A DNA stretch of 64,000 nucleotides. Source: Absidia repens. Lineage: Eukaryota; Mucoromycota; Mucoromycetes; Mucorales; Cunninghamellaceae. The translations under genes and the position numbers were made by a program. Below are positions 48,681-58,799 of this stretch, one piece after another. Positions within the stretch are counted from its first letter, which is position 1. Every line of letters starts with the position of its first letter. The stretch is from positions 1 through 64,000 of the forward strand of contig MCGE01000028.1 of assembly GCA_002105175.1 (NCBI GenBank), read 5' to 3'. The notes beneath the pieces are model-generated. The model had not been told where the DNA came from. It was given only the letters and a program-made list of their open reading frames with translations, and did no database searches.

Positions 48681-49145
48681 TCAGAAATTTTTGATAAAAA
48701 GTCAGACAAATTCCTTTTTTTTTTTTCTTTCCTTCTTTTTTTTTTTTTTTTTTTTTTTTTTTTCAATGAAGCGATAACAAACTTGGATTAGTTGTTAGAA
48801 CTTTGAATTAGGGGCATTCTGAAAAAGGCACTGTAAACATCATGGGGAACCCCTTCATTTTGGATGTAGGATTTACACACACCATTAGATTAGGACAACA
48901 TCTTGAAGATGAGCGTCATGAAACCTTCATTATTTAGCTTAGTGTTCGTTGCCTTGATTTATCCCAACATTTGAATATAGTTTTATTCAGTCTTTTTGCC
49001 ATTAGCACTGTTAGTCTCTTTCATATGATTATCGTGGTGTCTTCATCAGTGGATCCCTTTTTACATACTCCCCCCTCCCATTTAGATCAACGATGACCAT
49101 CCACCAGTTTATGCTGGCTTATACAATACTTCAATAAAAAAATAA
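48676..49145 (+). repeat. Dispersed repeat family A, copy 9, second of the tandem pair (extended)
   Basis: Same beginning as copy 8, but continues through the core (CATGGGGAACCCCTTCATTT near 48841-48860), TAGCTTAGTGTTCGTTG and the downstream blocks, to ACTTCAATAAAA near 49130. With copy 14 this is the fullest copy outside element B and suggests a unit of roughly 450-500 bp. Confidence 0.75.
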
Positions 49146-49500
49146 TAAAACCCCCATCAAACACAGACAGTGTACCGCAATAGAATAGTCTACCGCAATA
49201 GAATAGTATGTACAATAGCCTGTCACAGTAGAATAGCTTTGCCATTCCATTGTTCATTGCAAAATAAAAAAGCTTTTATTGAATAATGATACGTAGTCAA
49301 TACTATACTAATAGGAAAGAAGATGTAAAAATAGGGGGCCGCTAATAGTAGCTGAGAGAGATGCTAAACTTGATGAATGGTGTAGAAGAAGGAACGATGT
49401 ACGATAAAAAAGGGATTTCTAAAAGGGATCTCTATAAAAGGGGATCTCCAAACTTCTAATGAAGCTTAAACAAACATTTATTTCAAACAAAGACAAGGTT
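49146..49500. other. Repeat-like intergenic sequence
   Basis: Short direct repeats of ACCGCAATAGAATAGT (near 49170-49210) and a TTTTATTGAATAATG near 49275 reminiscent of reversed family ends. No gene seen. Confidence 0.4.
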
Positions 49501-49660
49501 TAATGAAACAGAGATATGTTTTATTGAAGAAAAGAGACATCTACATGTACTAAGCTAATCAAGACATTTCCCCAAGATTCTACAATCAAAATGAAAGGGT
49601 TTCCCCATGTTTCTTGAAATCCCTTTTCAAAAACCCTTCTAAACTATTTCTAAACAGAAA
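49501..49660 (-). repeat. Dispersed repeat family A, copy 10 (reverse)
   Basis: Core near 49588-49610 (reverse of CATGGGGAAACCCTTTCATT). The right part is the reversed AGAAGGGTTTTTGAAAAGGG head of the copy 3/5 subtype. Confidence 0.7.
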
Positions 49661-50234
49661 GCCAAAGCCACCAGGTCCACAATGAGCCAAAAACAGTGAA
49701 CATATGTTGGCTCATTCCCGTTGACTTGTCTTTTTTTTTTTTTTTTTGGATTTGCGCTCCCATTTTTTTTTTTTTGGATCAACAATCCAGACTGCCGGCG
49801 GCGGCGGTTGAATTCACACCCATCTGGCTTTACAGCCTGCAAAATCCAATTAACCTGCAATATACTCTTCTTCGCTTTATATAAAACGAACTACGAAACC
49901 GTTCAACTTCAAATTTTCCATGCATCTTTAGAAATATTATACAATCATTTTTTGCCACCAAACCAACCATCCATCTCTCATACAATTAATTGCACAATGC
50001 TCTAAAGTTTACGCCTATAAGCTCACAGCTAAAGCCTACAGCCATAATAACCGCCTCTACATTATTGCCCACCATTCAACCACACACATACTTGGACATC
50101 CACGTTTGCTTGGATCCGCTTTCTAGTCACATACTCCTTCTACTCATACCATTTTTTTTTTTTTTTTTTTTCCCCATCCAATATCCCCATACACATACAG
50201 AAATACCCCGCCATACCGCTAAAAAAAACATGGA

Positions 50235-50325
50235 AATCCGCTAAAAAAGCGCCGGGAGAGGCGCGGCTACGCCGCGCTTTTGCCCAAAGGTGCCAGAGGG
50301 CAGCCCGAGCGGCGTCCAAAATTTT
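50235..50325. other. GC-rich hairpin island
   Basis: An abrupt GC-rich patch in AT-rich DNA. It contains GCGCGGC-TAC-GCCGCGC, a perfect 7-bp stem with a 3-nt loop followed by TTTT, and further paired pieces (GCCGGGAGAGGC; TGCCCAAAGGTGCCAGAGGGCA). It resembles the stem-loop plus T-run of the element B head but with different sequence. Confidence 0.6.
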
Positions 50326-50744
50326 TTTAATCCGCTTTAAGCTCCGAAACCTGTGTAATGTCCGATTTTGTTTTGACTGTTCCTTCCTTCGTTTTTGGCT
50401 TGACTCAAATTTCATTAAAATTATGATTGGAAATCTTGCAATTTTTGGAATGTTTAAATATTTATCAAACTCATTAGAGGTATCTTCGGTATAGTGATGT
50501 AGATGATTATATTTGTTTGGTACACGTTCATAGATGGTCTAACGATATTAGAATGTTTTAATGGACGGAAATTAAAGGGCTGAATAATATTTCTAATTTT
50601 AGTAATTGATATGTAACAGCTGTTCTTTTTAATAAAATGATATAGATTATCATTTCACAAAATAGTTAAATATATGCATGGACTAGTGGTAAAACACAAT
50701 ATATATTATTGGTTTTTTTGGTTACTGCATGCATGCACATGCGA

Positions 50745-50900
50745 TCATTCAATAATAAGTAATTCAGACCCCGAATCACCCACTACACAATTTGCTATCT
50801 TATTCATCAGCCCTATTTACATGCTCACAGACCATCACATTAATATAAATACGACAATACATTTGAATAGAGATAAAAAGCCATCCACAAGTTTTACAAT
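50745..50900 (+). repeat. Dispersed repeat C, copy 2
   Basis: Second copy of the segment at 48140-48300; it directly precedes the broken gene fragment at about 50935. Confidence 0.55.
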
Positions 50901-50934
50901 ACTTTATAACAAATCCCATTTATTTAATGATATA

Positions 50935-51285
50935 ATAAACAGCAGCAACAAATACATCGGCAAAAGAAGTAGAAGCGAGAACAGCAACAGGATAAATAAA
51001 GGAAGCAGCAGCACCAACGTCGATGATCGAGTCACAATTGAAGATGGCGATTTTGAGGATATTGAGCGTGAGCTCGAATTCTTGTAAGTGACATCACAAT
51101 CAAAATTACAAAAGTTTACCGATTTTAGACAAAGTTATTTTATATTATATTATTCTCATAGCAATGACCCCAATGATGCAAAAACTCCACCAGCTCCATT
51201 CTCACCCAGTGAATAGGATGGCGTTGAAATAATGGCTCCCCTTGAAGCATCAATCGCCAAACGCAGAAAGTTAGATAGAAATTAA
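50935..51285 (+). pseudogene. Broken 3' fragment of an unidentified gene
   Basis: A hydrophilic frame (KYIGKRSRSENSNRINKG, VTIEDGDFEDIERELEF) ends at a GTAAGT donor near 51086. After a CTCATAG acceptor near 51163 it continues in frame (NDPNDAKTPPAPFSPSE). A TAG at 51214-51216 interrupts, but the same frame goes on (DGVEIMAPLEASIAKRRKLD) to a TAA at 51283-51285. The 5' side runs straight into repeat C without a credible start. It looks like the last two exons of a nuclear-type protein with one nonsense codon. Family not recognised. Confidence 0.5.
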
Positions 51286-52227
51286 ACCCCGCAGACCTTC
51301 ATTTTTTTTATTTCTTTTCCTTCTGTTATAAAATTCCTCTCTTTCCTTCTCTTCCGTCTATTGGATTTTTTTTTTTTGGCCTTCATCTCTTTTATTATTC
51401 ACTGTACATTCTCAACTTTTTTTTTTTTACTTCAGTGCTCATCGTCATCTCCTCTTCACACTAGTGAACTTGACTCCCATTATTTTGGTGCGTACATCAT
51501 TCCTATCATCTGCCCCTTCATCTTAGTATCCTCTTCATCTCTTATATGTTATTATATATTGTCTTTTATTTTAGTATTACTGTCTATTTTACCACCTTAT
51601 CACCGCAATAAAGAAAATCACATCTGAAAAAAAAACAAAAAAAAAAAACATTTATATACATTGTTTTTGTGGAACACGTATGTTGTTTTTGTGTTAAATA
51701 TATTATTCTTTGAGGGATATGTGTTGTTTATCTATTGTAGGGTATGCGTTGATTCACTTTTGTAGGATATAGTAGTGTCGTACTGTGGAAGCGAAATACT
51801 CATAATATACATGTTGTATTTGTGAATACTCGTATGAACGAGGAAGAGGGGGAGGGGATTTGTATAAAGGTGACCCGTACAATATCTTCATCTATTGCCT
51901 GATTGGGGAATCTGTGTAAAAATATACATCAATTGAATCTTCCGTTGACATAGGCAATATGATCATCACTAGTAAATCAAAATGTATCAACTTCAATCTT
52001 ACTTGAATCAATTTCAATCACTGTATCAAACTGGATTAATTACAGGCGATGCTTTTAATTCAGATTGATTAACCGATTTTTTTTTTTTTCACTGTGTAGA
52101 AAATCTGTGGGACCTCTAGCTCGGTTACCATCTGAAATGGTTGTAAGAACAAAGACAAAAGGAAATAAGTGATACAATTGATATGGTTTTTATTTAATTG
52201 ATAAAATGTCAAATCTTTTTATAATAA
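51286..52227. other. Intergenic region, no gene seen
   Basis: T-rich flank of the fragment, an AAT/AAA-type end near 51610, then AT-rich sequence with repeated TTGTTTTTGTG-type words near 51660-51760. No coding support. Confidence 0.4.
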
Positions 52228-52760
52228 AATAAACGCTCTGGCGCTCCGCTGGAGCTTTTGGAAATCTTTCGATTTACTGGGTGTTACAGTTTTTAGGATT
52301 AAAGCCTCCGCCATTTCGCACTATGGTGGGCGGCCCCTTGGGGCCCAACCGTCGTGCTCAGCGCGTCGTCAATGGGTTCTTTTTTGTGTGCTGAAAAGAA
52401 AAAAAAAAATAGTGAAGGGATTAAAGCCTCCGCCATTTCGCACTTTGGTGGGCGGCCCCTTGGGGCCCAACCGTCGTGCTCAGCGCGTCGTCAATGGGTT
52501 TTTTATGTGTGCTGAAAAAAAAAAAAATTGGGAAAGGATTAGAGCCTCCGCCATTTCGCACTTTGGTGGGCGGCCCCTTGGGGCCCAACCGTCGTGCTCA
52601 GCGCGTCGTCAATGGGTTCTTATTTGTGTGCTGAAAAGAAAAAAAAATAGTGAAGGGATTAGAGCCTCCGCCATTTCGCACTATGGTGGGCAGCCCCTTG
52701 GGGCCCAACCGTCGTACTCAGCGCGTCGTCAATGGGTACTTTTTTTTTGTTTGTGGTGGA
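52228..52760 (+). repeat. Element B head plus four 120-bp tandem units
   Basis: Head with hairpin AATAAACGCTCTGGCG/CTCCGCTGGAG then TTTT. Four units follow, beginning GCCTCCGCCATTTCGCAC at 52304, 52426, 52544 and 52664 (periods 122, 118, 120). Each carries the near-palindrome GGCCCCTTGGGGCC, the CGTCGTGCTCAGCGCGTCG block (CGTCGTACTC in the last unit) and an A-run. No element B tail follows; instead family A copy 11 begins near 52895. Confidence 0.85.
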
Positions 52761-52894
52761 AAATAGAAGGTCGAAAAATAGGATGACTGAACCATTCGCA
52801 CTCCGCTTCTCATGGATTAAAATTTTCTGTTGGCCATTTTTTTTCTTCCTCCTTCTTTCTTTTTTCTTTTTTTTAACATCAACTTCAACTGTGG

Positions 52895-53120
52895 ATTTAG
52901 TGATCTTGGATTAGTGGTTAGAACTTGAATCAGGGGCCTTTTGAAAAGTGCAATACAAACATCATGGGGAAACCCTTCCATTTTGGATTCGTGATCTTTG
53001 ACCGTCCTCAAATTAGCATTCATTTTAGAATAGTGTCATTAGCTCAACTTGGCGTTAGTTGTCATAGTTTACATTGCATCTATATCAGAATTAAACATGT
53101 CTTGTCTTTTTATTATTATT
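52895..53120 (+). repeat. Dispersed repeat family A, copy 11 (forward)
   Basis: Head TTGGATTAGTGGTTAGAACT, core CATGGGGAAACCCTTCCATT near 52963-52982, then TAGCTCAACTTGGCGTTAG and ATAGTTTACATTGCATCTATA to an ATTAAACATG. Confidence 0.75.
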
Positions 53121-53460
53121 CTCTTTCATGCCTTTCATTGTCTCGCTGAATGGGCATGGCGTATGTGCGTGGAAAAACAGAGTGTGTGGGGGGTGTGGGG
53201 TTTATGCGTAGAAAAAAAAAAAACTGCAGCTCGTTGTGTAAAATGCTACGTACAGTTGCCAAAAAAAAAAGCCTCCCCAAGTGTCATTAGCTCAGCTTAG
53301 CGTTAGTTATCATAGTTTATATTGTAACTATATCAGAATTAAACATGTCTTGTCTTTTTATTATTATTCCCTTTCATGCCATTCATTGTCTCGCTGAATG
53401 GGCATGGCATATGTGCGTGAAAAAAAAAAAAAAAACGGTGTGTGTGTGGGGGGCGTTTAT
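53033..53460. repeat. Tandem duplication, 248-bp period
   Basis: GTGTCATTAGCTCA(A/G)CTT occurs at 53033 and 53281. About 180 bp after each start are similar, including CATGTCTTGTCTTTTTATTA, a CTCGCTGAATGGGCATGGC block and a GTGTG run. It overlaps the 3' half of family A copy 11. Confidence 0.8.
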
Positions 53461-53461
53461 A

Positions 53462-53768
53462 CAGGAAATGTTTCTACTTTGAGCACGGTAGCAAAAGAAG
53501 AGATGTTCCACTTTGGGCACGGAAGCATATTTGGATACAAATATAAAAAATGACAGGAAATGTTTCTACTTTGGGCACCGAAGCAAAAGAGGAAATGTTA
53601 CACTTTGGGCATGGAAGCATATTTATATACAAATATAAAAAATGACAGGAAATGTTTCTACTTTGGGCACAGAAGCAAAAGAGGAAATGTTACACTTTGG
53701 GCACGGAAGCATATTTATATACAAATTATAAAAAATGACAGGAAATGTTTCTACTTTGGGCACGGAAC
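53462..53768. repeat. Minisatellite, 92-93 bp unit, three and a half copies
   Basis: Units start GACAGGAAATGTTTCTACTT at 53552, 53644 and 53737 (an earlier, slightly degenerate start is near 53461). Each unit contains two diverged half-repeats ending CTTTGGGCACGGAAGCA, and a TATATACAAATATAAAAAAT spacer. Confidence 0.85.
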
Positions 53769-55105
53769 AGTTTTTTTATTAAAGTGTGGGTTTCGATGGG
53801 ATAGGATTAAAGCCTCCGCCATTTCGCACTTTGGTGGGCGGCCCCTTGGGGCCCAACCGTCGTGCTCAGCGCGTCGTCAATGGGTTCTTTTTTGTGTCCT
53901 GAAAAGAAAAAAAATAGAGAAGGGATTAGAGCCTCCGCCATTTCGCACTATGGTGGGCAGCCCCTTGGGGCCCAACCGCCATGCTCAGCGCGTCGTCAAT
54001 GGGTTTGTTTGCGTGCTGAAGAAAAAAAAAATAGGGAAGGGATTGGGGCCTCCGCCATTTCGCACTTTGGTGGTCTTGGGGCTCAACCGTCGTGCTCAGC
54101 GCGTCGTCAATAGGCTTTTTGTGTGCTGAAATAATAGCTTACTTGAAATGTGTCGGATAGATTAGAGTTTGATTATGTAGTGGTTGCAACTGCCTTTCCA
54201 CTGGAAGATAAAACGAACTATGCTCTATGGTAATTATGGCAATTGTCCGTTTATTTAATTTTTATTTGCAGTTCCCTGATTTTTTGACATAAAAAAAAAA
54301 AGCTGGATGATTCAGGCTCCGCATTTTGATTTCTATTTTTTTTTTTTGGCCCCCATTTTTTTTTCCCTCTTTTTCTTTCTTTTTTATTTTTTTCCTTTAT
54401 GATAGTCTGAATGATATGATGGCAAGGTTCATTGGGGTATTGGTGATCTAGGATTAGTGTTAGAACTTGAATTAGGGGTGTTTTAAAAAACGCAAAACAA
54501 ACATCATGGGGAAACGCTTTCATTTTAGATGTAGGATTTGGGAGCGTCAGTAGATTAGCACTCATTAGTTTAGTAATAGTTTGTCATCGTTTGTTTCTAC
54601 GTCTGAATAAATATGCTCTTTTTATTATAATTAGTTTCTCTGTCGTACATTTACATTATGAGCTTCATCGAATGTGTATTACATATGCATAGAAAAAAAA
54701 AGTTCGTCTATACATATATATGAAGAAGGAACGGATTGGGTATTATGAAGGCTTCTTCTACCAACTCTATAAGTTTGTGCGTAGAAAAGAATACAGGTAT
54801 GTATTTGTGTGAAAAAACAGTGTATTTTATTGTAGTGGGGTATATTCAAAAGCAAAGTTGAGAATAGTATTAATTATGTAGTCACTGGGTGGTAGGGGGT
54901 TTCTGAAGTGTGAGTTTTGATGGGATGGGACGGAAGACTCTGTGATTTAGCACTATGAGTGGGCAGCGTTTGAGAAGAAAGGATGGACGATTCCTATGGT
55001 AGGCAGGGCGTTAGCGGTGGGTCAGAAAAAAAAAAGGCAGAGGGACAAAGGAGCGGACGTTAAAGTTAGTTAGCTGAGTTTCCTTACGGTCGTTAATTTT
55101 TTTAA
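53769..55105 (+). repeat. Composite repeat element B, copy 2 (three tandem units)
   Basis: Lacks the hairpin head (the minisatellite abuts TTTTTTTATTAAAGTGTGGG). Three 120-bp units begin at 53812, 53931 and 54048; the third is shortened, having lost the GGCCCC half of the palindrome. There follow the TTGCAACTGCCTTTCCACTG block, a pyrimidine tract, family A copy 12 (54430-54620, core near 54503), and the tail to about 55105. Confidence 0.8.
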
Positions 55106-56320
55106 TATATAATAAACGCTCTGGCGCTCCGCTGGAGCTTTTGGAAATCTTTCGATTTACTGGGTGTCACAGTTTTTTTATTAAAGTGTGGGTTTCGATG
55201 GGATAGGATTAAAGCCTCCGCCATTTCGCATTTTGGTGGGCAGCCCCTTGGGGCCCAACCGTCGTGCTCAGTGCGTCGTCAATGGGTTTTTTGTGTGCTG
55301 AAATAATAGCTTACTTGAAATGCGTCGGAGAGATTAGAGTTTGATTATGTAGTGGTTGCAACTGCCTTTCCACTGGAAGATAAAACTAATTATGCTATAT
55401 GGTAATTATGGCGATTGCCCGTTTATTTAATTTTTATTTGCAGTTCCCTAATTTTTTGACATAAAAAAAAAGCTGGATGATTCAGGCTCCGCGTTTTGCT
55501 TTCTATTTTTTTTTTTGGTCCCCTTTTTTTTCCCTCTCTTTTTCTTTCTTTTTTATTTTTTTCCTTCATGATAGTCTGAATGATATGATGGCAAGGCTCA
55601 TTGGGGAACTGGTGATCTAGGATTAGTGTTAGAACTTGAATTAGGGGCGTTTTAAAAAACGCAAAACAAACATCATGGGGAAACGCTTTCATTTTGGATG
55701 AAAGATTTGGGAACGACAGTAGATTAGCACTCATTAGTTTAGTAATAGTTTGTCAGCGTTTATATCTACGTCTGAATAAATATGTTCTTTTTATTATAAT
55801 TAGTATCTCTGTTGTACGTTTACATTATGAGCTCCATCGAACGTGTATTACATATGCATAGAATAAAAAAAAAGTGTGTCTATATATATATATCTATATA
55901 TATATGAAAAAGGAATGGATTAGGTACTGTATTATGTAGATTTCTTCCACCAAGTCTATAAGTTTGTGCGTAAAAAAGAAAACAGGGATGTGTTTGTGTG
56001 AAAAAACAGTTATTACAGTGTATTTTATTTTTGGTGTGGTATATTGAAGAACAAAGTTGAGAATAGTATTAATTATGTAGCCACTGGGTGGCAGGGGGTT
56101 TCTGAAGTGTGGGTTTTGATGGAAGACTCTATGATTTGGCACTATGGGTGGGCAGCGATTGAGAAAAAAAAAAAGGATGGACGGCTCCTATGGTGGGCAG
56201 CGCCTTGGGACCCAACGGTCGTTGCTCAGGGCTCGGTCTGAAAAAAAGAGTGACAAAAAACGAAATTAAAGTTACTATAGCTGAGTTTTCTTACGGTCCA
56301 TTTTCTTTTTAATATATAAA
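55106..56320 (+). repeat. Composite repeat element B, copy 3
   Basis: Begins immediately after copy 2, in the same orientation, with the complete hairpin head at 55111. It has one 120-bp unit (GCCTCC at about 55216), then all later blocks including family A copy 13 (55590-55800, core near 55673), an AT dinucleotide run near 55880, and a tail with GACTCTATGATTTGGCACTA and a degenerate CGCCTTGGGACCCAACGG near 56200. Copies 2 and 3 form a head-to-tail pair. Confidence 0.8.
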
Positions 56321-56984
56321 AATGTCAAGTTTTTTTAATAAGAAAATGAAAATATATGTGATTGTGGATGGGAGCTTGATAATGGTATATTTGAGACTAC
56401 GGATAATTGAGGTCGTGTGTAATCTGATGTGGTAAATGATAAGTGTGAGAATAAGTGGGGGATTCAGGGGTAAAAAATAGAATGAAGTGATAAAGCGGAT
56501 ATGTAAAATGATATGGTATAGATACTTTGATATAAAGATTGCTAATCAGGAACCAGGAATACGACACAGACAACAATCCAACAGCGAGAGAGAAAATATA
56601 TGTGTAGAGCAGATTTGATATAGTATAGAGATAAATATAGACGATGGAAAATCAATGTAGATGAATATAAAAATGAAAGAGAGGGAAAGGAAAATGGAAC
56701 GTAAAGGCGATTGACTCAATAAAACTAAAAATTTCATATTCAGTCTTAATATCATAATGTGTAAGCATACTCGGCGGCTTTTTAGGACGACAATGTACAA
56801 TTATTCCTCTCCTTTCCTATTTTTAACTCCTTCCCCTTTTCTTTTCTTTTGTGGCCCATCTCCCTTCCCTTTTTTAATCCTGCCTTAATGAACACATAGA
56901 AACAAAAAATCCAAGAATTTTTGGAAATAAAACTCAGACAAATACTTTTTTTCCTATTTTTTCTTCTCTGCATTGAAGCTACAA
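56321..56984. other. Intergenic region, no gene seen
   Basis: AT/GA-rich DNA without coding support. Minus-strand open frames here come from low-complexity pyrimidine sequence. Confidence 0.4.
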
Positions 56985-57420
56985 TGAAGTGACACTAGTG
57001 GTTAGAACTTGAATCAGGGATATTTTGAAAAATACAAAATAAATAACATGGATAACCCCTTTCATTGTGGATCTAGGATTTGGACCCGCCATTGGATTAG
57101 GACATTCAATTTAGAAATGAGTGTCATGAAACCGTCATTAGTTTAGCTTGGTGTTAGTTGTCTTAGTTAACTTCGCATTTAAATAGTGAGTTAGCTGGGG
57201 TTGAAAATTTGCAATGCCTTTATACTTAATACTGTTCTATAAAGCATGTCTAGTCTTTTTACCATTAGCGCCTTTAGCCTCTTTCATCTGATTACTGTAG
57301 TTTTCTTCACCAGTAGATCCCTTTATACATTCTATTTATAATAGCGTTAAACATCCCCAGTTTACACTTGTTTATAGTACTTCAATAAAATATATCTTTT
57401 TAATATTAATCATTGACTCA
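56985..57420 (+). repeat. Dispersed repeat family A, copy 14 (forward, extended)
   Basis: Head ACTAGTGGTTAGAACTTGAA, a degenerate core (CATGGATAACCCCTTTCATT near 57048-57067), GGATTTGGACCCGCCATTGG, TAGCTTGGTGTTAGTTG, then the downstream blocks shared with copy 9 (TTTTTACCATTAGCGCC, CAGTAGATCCCTTTATACAT) to ACTTCAATAAAATAT near 57383-57397. Confidence 0.75.
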
Positions 57421-58715
57421 AATCCATGTTAAGCCGTAGATCAAGTGTATATAACATACCAACCAGTCCCCTTTAATCTTTTTCATACCTTCCCTTTGCA
57501 ACATAAGTCATATTCACGTTCAATGACTTTGTTTTTTTTTATTGAATATAATTGAAAATAACAACCTATACTACACTACACTTATTCACCGTATTCTAAT
57601 AGCCTTTTTTTCAGAGATTTTTTCAGAAGTTCTGAAATAAAAAAAATTACACCCAATTTAACGTTCAGTACATTATAAAATGTCTGCGCCATACTTTTAC
57701 ACTACAAATTATCACATACATTCACATAGAAAAAGTTGGTATTGTGTGCATGTCTGGGTGTGAAAAATAAATGGGTGGGATACAAAGGCGACTTCATCCA
57801 CCACCTTCAAATGCTCAAAAAATTGACGTTTTCCATAACATAGCCCCGTGCAAAAAAACGACCCCGGACTTCTTCATCCCATCCCATCCTATTCTATTGT
57901 CTCAACTGCCATCCTTGTTAAGAGACGTTCCGCACAAAGTGGAATGATAAGAGAATTCGCTACTAAGATCAGTCTACCAACTCTTGAAGAGTTCTCTTTG
58001 ATTGGGTAGTTATTAATTCTTATCATAACTTCTAATTGTATTTATCAAAGTTTTATGAGATAGCCCAACACACATTTTGTACTTTTTTTTTTTATTAAAA
58101 AAAAAGGCATTTTATCAAATATTGTTTCTTTTCAATGAAAAAATCAAATTAGATCATGACACTCATGCATGACCTGAGCCGTTCTACTGTACCGCGGGAT
58201 TTGAATCTCTCTATCCCAGGGCATTGTCCCATCATTGTCATATTTTTATTTGTTTTATATGTCAAAATACGACACTGGCCCCCCGCTTTTTTTTTTTTTT
58301 TGCAACACAACCTCCCCCATACAATCCGTCTATCATACTCATCAAAATGTTGTTTACAAAGCCCTTTTCTACGTTTACATTTTAATATACATCCACTCCA
58401 ATTTTTATGCCAATCGTCCCTCAAAAAATATCCACCAAATATCCATCTAGTGCATTTTCAAACACCAAGCATACACCACCAACATTCACTGAAATCCCAT
58501 TTTTCTATTATAAAACTTTATTGATTTTATTTCGTTCAAAAAAAAGTCATTCTAAAATAAAACTACCAACCACGACTAAATAGCAATTTAAATATATTGG
58601 GGAGTAGAATAAAATGCGTTCAATATGGGGCGTCTTCTCGATGTCGCTTCGCTTGTCTTGCCCTGAATACATCAAAATCTGGTGGTCTATTTGGACCCAT
58701 TCCTTTTTTTTAAAA

Positions 58716-58746
<31 letters not shown>

Positions 58747-58799
58747 CAAAACAAAACACAGTAATATGTCAGTATATGGATAAGATCGCTACATTTCTT
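57421..58799. other. Intergenic region, no gene seen
   Basis: AT-rich with a T-run near 58284-58300 and an (AAAAC)n microsatellite at about 58720-58757, near the 3' end of RNA14. No coding frame or RNA gene is supported. Confidence 0.45.

Noticed and set aside
52304..52740. CRISPR array
   Set aside because: The 120-bp units are similar over their whole length with no variable spacers, and the genome is fungal.
52895..53010. Family A as a tRNA-derived, Pol III-transcribed SINE
   Set aside because: The TTGGATTAGTGGTTAGAACT head resembles a tRNA A box, but I find no convincing B box at the right distance. There are TTTT runs just downstream that would end Pol III transcription, and the far end has AATAAA-type signals instead.
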